A stretch of 10,216 bases of DNA from Fimbriiglobus sp. (lineage in GTDB: Bacteria > Planctomycetota > Planctomycetia > Gemmatales > Gemmataceae). The notes under the pieces were generated by a model. It searched no databases. It had not been told where the DNA came from and saw only the letters and a list, made by a program, of their open reading frames with translations. The stretch is taken from positions 1-10,216 of the forward strand of contig JANXTD010000290.1 in NCBI GenBank assembly GCA_025352585.1. The letters run 5' to 3'. Positions 1 through 5,971 of the stretch are shown piece by piece (the stretch's first letter is position 1; each line of letters opens with the position of its first letter). A program made the position numbers and the translations under genes.

Positions 1-647
1 ATTTCGCGCACGGCGTCCTGGCAGGCGATGATGTCGGCCGCCGTCACGACCGGCTGCAAGTCGTCGATCGGGTGGCCGCGCTGCAGGCGCGTCAGCATCC
101 GCGACTCCTCCTCGTAGCTGGGGTAGCCGAGGCTCAACTTCACGAGGAAGCGGTCGAGTTGGGCTTCGGGCAGCGGGAACGTGCCCTCCTGATCGACGGG
201 GTTCTGCGTCGCGATTACCAGGAACGGCGGCTTCAAGACGTAGGTTTGGCCGTCAACGCTGACGCGGCGCTCGCCCATCGCTTCGAGGAGGGCCGCTTGC
301 GTGCGGGGCGTGGCGCGGTTGATCTCGTCGGTCAGCAGGGTTTGCGCGAAGACGGGGCCGGGGCGGAACTCGAACTCCGTCGTCTTCTGGTTGAAGATCG
401 ACACGCCGGTCACGTCCGACGGCAGCAGGTCGGGCGTACATTGCAGCCGCTTAAAGGTACAGCCGACGCTGCGGGCGAGGGCGCGGGCGAACATCGTCTT
501 GGCGACGCCGGGCACGTCTTCGAGCAGGACGTGGCCTTCGCAGAGGTACGCGGCCATCGCCAGGGCCAGTTGCGGCCGCTTGCCGATGATGACCTTCTCC
601 ATGTTGGCGACGACCTTCGCCACCGTCGCCGCCACGTCGATCGCCAT
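1..647 (-). CDS. MoxR-family AAA+ ATPase (3' end cut by window edge)
   Basis: This is a MoxR-type AAA+ ATPase, a cytoplasmic chaperone-like family usually paired with DUF58 and VWA-domain proteins. 215 complete codons are visible; the family is usually about 320-350 residues, so the C-terminal lid lies beyond base 1. Walker A is DVPGVAKT (about residues 44-51). The last Gly before the Lys is Ala, a variant common in MoxR proteins. Walker B is LLTDEINRA (104-112, with D107 and E108), sensor 1 is ATQNP (146-150), and the MoxR-typical stretch around [16 protein letters not shown] (152-167) is intact. The start is ATG at 647, preceded by GAGG at 652-655 (minus strand) with 4 nt spacing; the protein begins [13 protein letters not shown]. 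It is divergent from the adaptor gene at 733. The partner genes expected in a MoxR operon would lie to the left of this window and cannot be seen. Family assignment is secure; the substrate is unknown. Confidence 0.95.
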   Translation of the reverse strand, partial: MAIDVAATVAKVVANMEKVIIGKRPQLALAMAAYLCEGHVLLEDVPGVAKTMFARALARSVGCTFKRLQCTPDLLPSDVTGVSIFNQKTTEFEFRPGPVFAQTLLTDEINRATPRTQAALLEAMGERRVSVDGQTYVLKPPFLVIATQNPVDQEGTFPLPEAQLDRFLVKLSLGYPSYEEESRMLTRLQRGHPIDDLQPVVTAADIIACQDAVRE

Positions 648-732
648 AGCGCCTCGCTCTGTTGGTGTGCCCGACACGATACGGACGCCGCCGGCCGGTA
701 CAATGACCATCCCGCCCCGTGAGACGCCGCCG
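648..732. promoter_or_regulatory. Divergent intergenic region with candidate -10 boxes on both strands
   Basis: This 85-bp gap separates two divergent genes, so it should hold both promoters. On the plus strand TACAAT (699-704) is one base from a consensus -10 box and lies about 29 nt before the adaptor ATG at 733. No good -35 hexamer sits 16-18 bp upstream of it. On the minus strand TATCGT (676-681) with a poor TTGTAC (698-703, spacing 16) could serve moxR. Only the plus-strand -10 box is convincing. A transcript starting just after it would exclude the in-frame ATG at 703 as the adaptor start. Confidence 0.35.
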
Positions 733-2049
733 ATGTCACGCCCTTCCCGTTGGCTCGTGTTGGCGACCCTGAGTGCCGCCGGGTGCAGCCCCCCCGCGTC
801 GCCGACTGCCGCCGAGAAGCCGCCGGCCGCGGCGTTGACGCGCGGGCAGCCGAAGAAGGTGACGCTGACGTGGGCCGTCGAGCAGCCGGGGACGGTGCAG
901 GCGTTCGAGACGACGCCGCTGGTCGCCAAGCTGCCCGGCTACGTCAAGCGGCTGACCAAAGACCTGGGCGACCGCGTGGCGGCCGGGGAAGTGGTAGCCG
1001 TCATCGAAATCCCCGAACTGGAGCGAGAGGCGGAGTCGAAAGCGGCCGCGGTCGCCGTGGCCGACGCCGAGGTCGAGCAGTCGAAGGCCGGCGTTGGCGT
1101 CGCCGCGGGGATGGTCGCCTCCGCCGAGGCGACGGTGCTGGAAGTCAAAGCCGGGCAGTCGCGTGTCCAGGCCGACTACGAGCGCTGGGAGAGCGAAGCG
1201 AAGCGGATCGAGACGATGGTGAGCCAGCGGGTCATCGACGCGCAGACCCTCGACGAGACGCGCAAGCAGTTCCGCAGTGCTTCCGCCGGGCGCGACGAAC
1301 TCGCCGCCAAGGTCAACTCGGCGCAGGTGATGGTTCGCGAGGCGTCGGCCCGCAAGCTCCGCGCCGAGGCCGACTTGAAGGCGAGTCAGGCCCGCCGGCT
1401 GATGGCCGACGCCGAGGCGAAGCGGGTCGGGGCGATGCTCGACTACTGCCAGGTCAAGTCGCCGTATGCGGGGGTCGTGACCGGCCGCTACGTCCACACG
1501 GGGCACTTCTTGCAGCCGGGGGCGAACCGCGCCGAGACGCTGTTCACCGTTGCCCGGCTCGACACCGTGCGCGTCTTCGTCGAGGTGCCCGAGGCGGCCG
1601 CATCCCAGGCCAACCCCGGCGCGAAGGTGACCGTCCGCTTCCCCGGCTCGGGCAACGCCGAAGTCGCCGGCACGGTCACGCGCACCGCCGGGGTGCTCAA
1701 CGCAGACACGCGGACCTTGCGCACCGAGATCGACCTGCCGAACCCCGACGGCAAGCTCCGCCCCGGCAGCTACGCCGTCGTCCGCCTGGGCGCGACCGCA
1801 GTTGACGCGCTCGTCGTCCCACCGTCGGCCGTGCTGTTCGCCGACGAGACAGCGTACGTCTACGCGGTGATCGACGGCAAGGCGGTGAAGATGCGCGTGC
1901 AGGTCGGTCGCAACACCCCCGACGGCGTGCAACTGCTGGGCTGGAAGCGCGCCACGGTCAACGCGGGCGAGTTCACGCCGGTGAAGGAAACCGACACGGT
2001 GGTGACGACCAACCTGGGGTCGGTGACCGACGGCCAGGCCGTCGATTAG
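733..2049 (+). CDS. HlyD/RND-type periplasmic adaptor subunit, probable lipoprotein
   Basis: This 438-residue protein is an efflux periplasmic adaptor (membrane fusion protein), which normally links an inner-membrane pump to an outer-membrane channel. The N-terminus has basic residues, a hydrophobic stretch (7-16) and a Cys at 18 within LSAAGC, a weak lipobox, so a lipid-anchored form is likely. The first biotinyl-lipoyl half is around 61-92 ([19 protein letters not shown]). A long Ala/Glu/Lys-rich helical hairpin spans about 96-235. The second lipoyl half follows ([14 protein letters not shown], 241-254), then a beta-barrel (about 275-355) and a membrane-proximal domain (LVVPPSAVL, 360-368). 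ATG at 733 fits a normal signal sequence; an in-frame ATG at 703 would add ten residues before it and overlaps a TACAAT box. No pump or TolC-like gene is adjacent: moxR is divergent upstream and a repeat plus unrelated small membrane genes follow. The transported substrate cannot be inferred. Confidence 0.93.
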   Translation: MSRPSRWLVLATLSAAGCSPPASPTAAEKPPAAALTRGQPKKVTLTWAVEQPGTVQAFETTPLVAKLPGYVKRLTKDLGDRVAAGEVVAVIEIPELEREAESKAAAVAVADAEVEQSKAGVGVAAGMVASAEATVLEVKAGQSRVQADYERWESEAKRIETMVSQRVIDAQTLDETRKQFRSASAGRDELAAKVNSAQVMVREASARKLRAEADLKASQARRLMADAEAKRVGAMLDYCQVKSPYAGVVTGRYVHTGHFLQPGANRAETLFTVARLDTVRVFVEVPEAAASQANPGAKVTVRFPGSGNAEVAGTVTRTAGVLNADTRTLRTEIDLPNPDGKLRPGSYAVVRLGATAVDALVVPPSAVLFADETAYVYAVIDGKAVKMRVQVGRNTPDGVQLLGWKRATVNAGEFTPVKETDTVVTTNLGSVTDGQAVD

Positions 2050-2054
2050 ACCGG

Positions 2055-2169
2055 AGTGCAGAATGCAGAATGCACAGTGCAAAGTGCAGAATGGCGAACC
2101 CAAACGACCTGGAGGGGCGGATCGTTCCGCGGTTTTCACTCTGCACTTTGCACTCCGCATTCTGCACTC
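2055..2169. repeat. Inverted repeat made of degenerate 7-bp units
   Basis: The two arms, 2064-2093 and 2137-2166, are 30 bp each and match as inverted complements at 27 of 30 positions. Each arm is itself a run of heptamers: on the left TGCAGAA, TGCAGAA, TGCACAG, TGCAAAG, TGCAGAA; on the right the reverse complements, such as TTCTGCA and CTTTGCA. The 43-nt central loop (2094-2136) holds its own small hairpin, GCGGA-TCGT-TCCGC (2117-2130). The arms are visibly richer in A and T than the flanking coding DNA. The element starts 6 bp after the adaptor stop codon and ends 51 bp before the next start codon. In RNA it would form a long imperfect hairpin that could act as a weak terminator or protect the transcript 3' end, but there is no T tract. 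It has no coding capacity of its own and looks like a dispersed intergenic repeat. Confidence 0.85.
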
Positions 2170-2219
2170 TTTCAGGGTCGGCGTCGTATCATGACCCGAT
2201 TCTTCCCGCCGAGGCTCCG

Positions 2220-2819
2220 ATGGCGACCCCCTCCCCGACGCCCCCCCCGACGCCCGCGCGGCGACTCGACTGGCCTGCCGCCGCGCTCAGCTACCTGCTC
2301 CCCGGCCTCGGCCAGGTGCTGCAAGGTCGCGTCGGCAAGGGCGTGATGTTCTTCGTGTGCCTCTACGGGCTGTTCTTCTACGGCCTCTGGATGGGCCAGC
2401 GGCTCAACGTCTGGGTGCCGGAGCCGTCGAAGCTGCCGGACATCGGCCTGCCGCTGTTCGGCCGGCTCTCGGGCACGCCCAAGGCGCTGGCGCACCGGCC
2501 GCAGTTCCTGCTGCAAGTCGGTATTGGCGTCGCGGCCTGGCCGGCGATCGCGCAGTACGTCGCCCACGACCCCGCCGCCGACCCCGCCGGGCCGCCCGCC
2601 GTGCCGTTCCTGAAGGACTACATGCTCGCGCCGAGTGAGACGAAGCTGAACGACTTGCAGCGGCCGCGGGACACGACGTTCGACCTGGCGTGGGTGTTCA
2701 CGGTCATCGCCGGGGCGCTGAACCTGCTGGTGATTTACGACGCGCTGGCCGGCCCGGTGGTGCCCGACGACGAGGAATTCCCGGCCCGCCCGTCGCCGAA
2801 GAAGTCGGGTGCCGCGTGA
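2220..2819 (+). CDS. Multi-pass membrane protein, DUF6677-like
   Basis: This is a 199-residue membrane protein. A Pro/Thr-rich cytoplasmic-looking leader (1-14) precedes a conserved-looking block, SYLLPGLGQVLQGRVGKG (24-41), in which PGLGQ followed by a Gly-Arg-x-x-Lys-Gly turn recalls TM2-type and DUF6677 membrane proteins. Hydrophobic segments lie at about 41-60, 95-113 and 155-176. The tail is charged and Pro-rich (181-199). The start is ATG at 2220, with GAGG at 2211-2214 and 5 nt spacing. A TATCAT sequence (2187-2192) upstream could be a -10 box but has no recognisable -35. The next gene begins inside this gene's stop codon (GTGA), so the two are translationally coupled. The DUF6677 label rests on recall of planctomycete proteins of this shape, not on a search; no biochemical role is known to me. 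Confidence 0.82.
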   Translation: MATPSPTPPPTPARRLDWPAAALSYLLPGLGQVLQGRVGKGVMFFVCLYGLFFYGLWMGQRLNVWVPEPSKLPDIGLPLFGRLSGTPKALAHRPQFLLQVGIGVAAWPAIAQYVAHDPAADPAGPPAVPFLKDYMLAPSETKLNDLQRPRDTTFDLAWVFTVIAGALNLLVIYDALAGPVVPDDEEFPARPSPKKSGAA

Positions 2820-3010
2820 CGCCGCTGTTCGCCCTGAGCATCTACTGGCACTTCCCCGTGCTGATCGTCGCGTTCTCGCTGGTCTACAGCGGCACGCACC
2901 ACGACCGCTGGGACCGCATCCTGCGCGAGGCCGCCGGCTGGGTCGTGAAGATCACCGGCTTCCTCGTCGCCGTCGGCGTCGTGCTGTACGGGCTGAGTTC
3001 GTGGCTGTAG
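2816..3010 (+). CDS. Small two-helix membrane protein, unknown function
   Basis: This 64-residue protein starts at GTG 2816, whose last two bases are the first two of the preceding TGA stop (GTGA overlap, 2816-2819). It has two hydrophobic helices, about residues 4-23 and 44-63. They are separated by a short polar stretch (SGTHHDRWDRILREA, 25-39) with two His and several charged residues. The positive charges lie between the helices, so that loop is probably cytoplasmic. The frame stays open through the gene and ends at TAG 3008-3010. The coupling suggests it works with, or is made in fixed ratio to, the DUF6677-like protein. I recognise no family beyond small conserved-looking planctomycete membrane proteins. 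A longer reading of the same frame from 2690 would overlap the upstream gene heavily and is unlikely. Confidence 0.75.
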   Translation: MTPLFALSIYWHFPVLIVAFSLVYSGTHHDRWDRILREAAGWVVKITGFLVAVGVVLYGLSSWL

Positions 3011-3042
3011 CCGCGCGGCCGGACAGTCGGTCGAATCGCCAC

Positions 3043-3070
3043 TAGACGGGTGCCGTCGGGGCGATATAGT
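3043..3070 (+). promoter_or_regulatory. Sigma-70-like promoter for rplC
   Basis: TAGACG (3043-3048) and TATAGT (3065-3070) match the -35 and -10 consensus at 4 and 5 of 6 positions, with 16 bp between them. A start near 3077 would give a leader of about 40 nt before the ATG at 3118. This is the best promoter match noticed in the window and fits a strongly expressed ribosomal protein gene. No clear Shine-Dalgarno sequence precedes the rplC start. Confidence 0.6.
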
Positions 3071-3117
3071 GGCGGTTTGCCGGTTTCACGCAATACGCAA
3101 ACGGTTCGGGGTTTGTC

Positions 3118-3894
3118 ATGGCGCTCGGTCTGCTCGGGACGAAGGTCGGGATGACGCAGGTCTACAACGACAAGGACGGCCTCGTCGAGCCGGTCACGGT
3201 CCTCCAACTCGGGCCGTGCCCGGTGCTGCAAATCCGCACCGCCGACCGCGACGGCTACTCGGCGGTGCAACTCGGCTTCAAAGACAAGCCCCGCAAGAAC
3301 GCCATCCGCGCCGAGCAAGGCCACGTCGCCTCCGGCCTCAAGTCGAAGCGCAAAGACGCCCGGCTCAAGGGCGGCGTGCAGTTGCTCGAGAAGGCCGACT
3401 GCGAGCCGCAACGCTTCATCCGCGAGTTCCGCGTCGACGCCCCGACGGTCAAGGTCGGCGAAAAGCTCGCCGTCTCCGACATCTTCGGCAGCGTCAAAGC
3501 GGTTGACGTGATCGGCACCTCGAAGGGCCGCGGCTACCAGGGCGTCATGCGCCGCCACGGCTTCCACGGCCTGCCCGCCGCGCACGGGGCCAAGAAGGTC
3601 CACCGGCAAGCCGGCTCGACCTCGTCGCTCGCCAGCAACCGCGGTAGCGGTCGCCCCAAGAAGGGCCTGAAGCGCGCCGGCCAGTACGGCAACACCCGCG
3701 TCACCATCCGCAACCTCGCCGTCGTCCGCATCGACACCGAGAACAACCTGCTTCTCGTCCGGGGTGCCATCCCCGGCCACAACGGCTCGTACATCATCGT
3801 CCGCCCGACCAACAAGTACGGCAGCACCCACGGTATTGTGCGCGACGCCGGCCCCGCCAAGAACAAGGTCGTGCTCGCCAAGAAGGGCAAGTAA
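3118..3894 (+). CDS. rplC: 50S ribosomal protein L3
   Basis: This 258-residue protein is ribosomal protein L3, an early-assembling 23S rRNA-binding protein whose central loop reaches toward the peptidyl-transferase centre. Diagnostic stretches are LLGTKVGMTQVY near the N-terminus (5-16), DVIGTSKGRGYQGVMRRHGF (130-149), and AGQYGNTRVTIRNLAVVRID (187-206) followed by NNLLLVRGAIPG (209-220). It is about 50 residues longer than E. coli L3 (209 aa), with extra basic sequence around 56-85 and a longer C-terminus. The central loop reads GSTSSLASNRGSGRPKKGLK (166-185), where many bacterial L3 proteins have GSIG followed by a TPG/KVFKGKK-like stretch. The gene stands alone: it has its own promoter, a strong terminator follows at 3916, and the next gene is on the other strand, so neither rpsJ nor rplD adjoins it as in the usual S10 operon. 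Confidence 0.98.
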   Translation: MALGLLGTKVGMTQVYNDKDGLVEPVTVLQLGPCPVLQIRTADRDGYSAVQLGFKDKPRKNAIRAEQGHVASGLKSKRKDARLKGGVQLLEKADCEPQRFIREFRVDAPTVKVGEKLAVSDIFGSVKAVDVIGTSKGRGYQGVMRRHGFHGLPAAHGAKKVHRQAGSTSSLASNRGSGRPKKGLKRAGQYGNTRVTIRNLAVVRIDTENNLLLVRGAIPGHNGSYIIVRPTNKYGSTHGIVRDAGPAKNKVVLAKKGK

Positions 3895-3915
3895 CGACTT
3901 CGTCGAGTCCACGCG

Positions 3916-3944
3916 AAACGGGAGCCTTTCGGCTCCCGTTTTTT
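3916..3944 (+). terminator. Intrinsic terminator after rplC
   Basis: A perfect 11-bp stem (3916-3926 with 3931-3941, core ACGGGAGCC/GGCTCCCGT) closes a TTTC tetraloop. It is followed by six T residues (3939-3944, partly within the stem). It begins 22 nt after the rplC stop. On the minus strand the stem has only a short T run after it, so it works mainly for rplC; the convergent gene ends at 3973, beyond the hairpin. Confidence 0.93.
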
Positions 3945-3972
3945 CGTCCCCGCCAGCTGACCCTCGCCGCGG

Positions 3973-4824
3973 TCACTTTTCCGCCAGCGCCTCGGTGTAC
4001 GCCGTCTCGTAGGTGAACTTCGTGCCCGGCCCGGCGTGGCCGACCACCTCACGCTTGATCGTCAGTCGCGCCCCGGCGTAGCGGCCGGTCGGCTTGTGGA
4101 AGTAGACTTCGCCCTCCCACAGCAGCGGCACCAACCCCACCAGCTCCGCCGGGTCTTTCGGCGGGGCCTTCAGCGTCGTCGCGAAGCCGAGCACGGCGAA
4201 GCCCATGTTGTCGCCCTTGTAGGTCGCCGTCTGCGTCGCCTCGTACTTCTCGCCGGTGCCCTGCGGCGGGTCGAGCTTCAGCACGACTTCGCGGCCCCAG
4301 GTGCCGTTGACCGCCGGGAACGTCTCGGGCAGCGTCACGCGGAACGGCAACTCGACCGCCAGCCGCGCCGCCGTCGCCGGGTTGTCGCCCTTGGCGTCGA
4401 GCAGCCGGCCGAGGGCGTCGAGGCGCACCGTCAGGATCGGCTTGCCCAGGAGTGCCGCGAGTTGCGCCTTGCCCTCCGGCGTGGCGGAGTCGGTGACGAC
4501 CTGATCGACGGTGCGCTGGCCGTCCTTGCCCTTCGGGCCGGGCCGCGAGATCACCTGCTTCAGCCCCAGCAGGGTCATCTCGAGCGTCGCCTCGCCGGCC
4601 GGGGTGACCGCCGTCACGGCCCAGCGGCGCGTCAGGTTCAGCTTCGTGACCGTGCCGGCGACCGCCGCGACGCCGTCCTCGACGGTCGCCTCGCTGACCG
4701 TCGTCGTCTGCTCGACGGAGTACGTGAGGCTCTGCCCGGCGGCGAAGCGGAAGCGGGCCGGCTCCTCGGCCGCCCCGACGGACGCCGGCGACAGCAGCAA
4801 AAACAGCGCGAAGACTGGACGCAT
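3973..4824 (-). CDS. Secreted protein, DUF6263-like
   Basis: This 283-residue protein starts at ATG 4824. A GAGG lies about 7 nt upstream, which favours it over a GTG five codons earlier. A classical signal peptide, MRPVFALFLLLSPASVGA followed by AEE, predicts export with cleavage near residue 18-19. The mature protein opens with RFRFAAGQSLTYSVEQTTTV (about 24-43), like the lrlk-kGd-yxyx opening of DUF6263 proteins. It then alternates short beta-type segments, with strands such as RRWAVTAVTPAGEATLEMTL and PILTVRLDALGRLLDAKGDN. No Cys, catalytic motif or membrane helix is visible after the signal peptide. The overall look is a beta-rich periplasmic or surface protein. It is convergent with rplC and divergent from the ATPase gene at 4992, so it is probably a single-gene unit. 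The DUF label is by pattern memory; the function is unknown. Confidence 0.85.
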   Translation of the reverse strand: MRPVFALFLLLSPASVGAAEEPARFRFAAGQSLTYSVEQTTTVSEATVEDGVAAVAGTVTKLNLTRRWAVTAVTPAGEATLEMTLLGLKQVISRPGPKGKDGQRTVDQVVTDSATPEGKAQLAALLGKPILTVRLDALGRLLDAKGDNPATAARLAVELPFRVTLPETFPAVNGTWGREVVLKLDPPQGTGEKYEATQTATYKGDNMGFAVLGFATTLKAPPKDPAELVGLVPLLWEGEVYFHKPTGRYAGARLTIKREVVGHAGPGTKFTYETAYTEALAEK

Positions 4825-4858
4825 GGGGCACCTCACCGACCGGGGACTGGGCCGCGGC

Positions 4859-4887
4859 GTTGTACCCCAAATTGCCGGCAGCGTGAA
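4859..4887 (-). promoter_or_regulatory. Candidate promoter for the DUF6263-like gene
   Basis: Read on the minus strand, TTCACG (4887-4882) and TACAAC (4864-4859) each match the -35 and -10 consensus at 4 of 6 positions, with 17 bp between them. The predicted start near 4852 leaves a leader of about 28 nt that contains the GAGG ribosome-binding site. The rest of the 4825-4991 gap must also hold the promoter of the divergent ATPase gene. The only hint there is GATACT (4949-4954), without a matching -35. Confidence 0.4.
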
Positions 4888-4991
4888 GACGGAAGCGTGG
4901 CCCCCGCGGCGGCAGTTGCGGTCAAGTCGCCGGGCGATTTCGGCCGAAGATACTCGGTCAACACCCCACGGATTCGCAAGGACGCGGCCCC

Positions 4992-5918
4992 ATGACGCCT
5001 GCCCGCTCGGGACCGCCGACCCGCCCGCTGCGGCCTTTCCGCCCGACGCCGGACACCCGGCTCTACTGCCCGACCCCCACCCACGACGCCGCCCTCGCCG
5101 GCCTACGCGACGCCTTCGCCGCCGGCGAGTCGGTGGCACTCCTCGACGGCGACGCCGGCCTCGGCAAGACCGTGACCGTGCTGAAGTTCCTCGAAGGCCT
5201 CGAAGCCGGGGTGCCGCGGCTGTTCCTGCCGTCGGCCCGCTTCGCCCGCCCCGCCGAACTCTTGCAGTCGATCCTCTTCGACGCCGACTTACCGTACCAG
5301 AACCTGAGCGAGCACGAGCTGCGGCTGGCCGTCACCGACCTGCTGCTGAAGCGGCTGCCCTCCGGCGCGACGACGGTGCTGGTCCTCGACGAGGCGCAAA
5401 CCCTGTCGCCCGAACTGCTCGAAGAGTTGCGGCTGCTGGGCAACCTCGGCACCCACTCGGCGCGGGCGCTGTTCGTCGTGCTCGTCGCCTGGCCGACGTT
5501 GCGCGAGCGGCTGACCAAGCCCGAGTTCCACGCCTTCGGCCAGCGGCTCGGGGCGCGCTTCGCCCTCGAAGCGTTGAGCGAAGAGGAGTCGGAAGAGCTC
5601 CTGCTGGCCCAACTCACGCTCTCCGGCGACCGCAAGCACCGGTCGCTCGACGCCGAGGCGCTGTCGCTGGCCGTCGCGGCGGGGCGGGGCGTGCCGCGGC
5701 TGCTGAACCAACTCGCCGCGGGGGCGCTGGCGGTCGCGTCGTCGGCCGGGGCGACGGTGGCCGACGCGGAAGCGATGATGGCGGCGATGGCGCAACTCGG
5801 GCTTGTCGCTGAAGACGGGGGGGACGAGTTGCCGATGCAAACCGTACCGTTCGACGCGCCCAAGCGGGCGGCCCCCGCGGCCGAGTCCCGCGCCGCCAAG
5901 CGCCGCAAGGCCGCCTAG
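4992..5918 (+). CDS. ExeA/GspA-like AAA ATPase
   Basis: This 308-residue ATPase belongs to the ExeA/GspA-like group, relatives of which serve type II secretion and exopolysaccharide (exosortase-associated) loci. PFRPTPDTRLYCPTPTHDAA (15-34) is the typical ExeA opening (PF-x-x-TPD-x-x-x-y-x-s-x-x-H). Walker A is GDAGLGKT (53-60), Walker B VLVLDEAQ (129-136), followed by LLEELRLLGNL (142-152) and FVVLVAWPTLRERL (161-174). In most relatives the last stretch has GQP where this has AWP. The C-terminal helical lid includes GRGVPRLLNQLA (231-242). The last 18 residues are rich in Arg, Lys and Ala. There is no transmembrane helix and no peptidoglycan-binding domain, so this is the bare ATPase part. 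AAGGA (4978-4982) lies 9 nt before the ATG and fixes the start. The next gene follows after 53 bp in the same direction, so the two probably form an operon. Confidence 0.93.
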   Translation: MTPARSGPPTRPLRPFRPTPDTRLYCPTPTHDAALAGLRDAFAAGESVALLDGDAGLGKTVTVLKFLEGLEAGVPRLFLPSARFARPAELLQSILFDADLPYQNLSEHELRLAVTDLLLKRLPSGATTVLVLDEAQTLSPELLEELRLLGNLGTHSARALFVVLVAWPTLRERLTKPEFHAFGQRLGARFALEALSEEESEELLLAQLTLSGDRKHRSLDAEALSLAVAAGRGVPRLLNQLAAGALAVASSAGATVADAEAMMAAMAQLGLVAEDGGDELPMQTVPFDAPKRAAPAAESRAAKRRKAA

Positions 5919-5971
5919 CCTTGGGCGTCTCGCCAGTCCCCCACACCACACGATTGTAAAGGGTCACCGCA

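Noticed and set aside
703..732. Earlier in-frame ATG for the adaptor (703)
   Set aside because: It overlaps a TACAAT -10-like box and would put ten polar residues before the signal sequence. ATG 733 gives a normal lipoprotein-type N-terminus.
736..2160. 474-codon open frame antisense to the adaptor gene
   Set aside because: The sense frame encodes a clear HlyD-family protein. The antisense product is Arg/Gly/His-rich with no domain signature, as expected for a shadow frame in GC-rich coding DNA.
2055..2169. Heptamer repeat region as a CRISPR array
   Set aside because: The units are 7 bp, directly adjacent and inverted between arms, without spacers of constant size.
3973..5139. 388-codon reading of the DUF6263-like gene extended upstream to 5139
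   Set aside because: The extension is Arg-rich, overlaps the divergent ATPase gene, and precedes a textbook signal peptide beginning at 4824.
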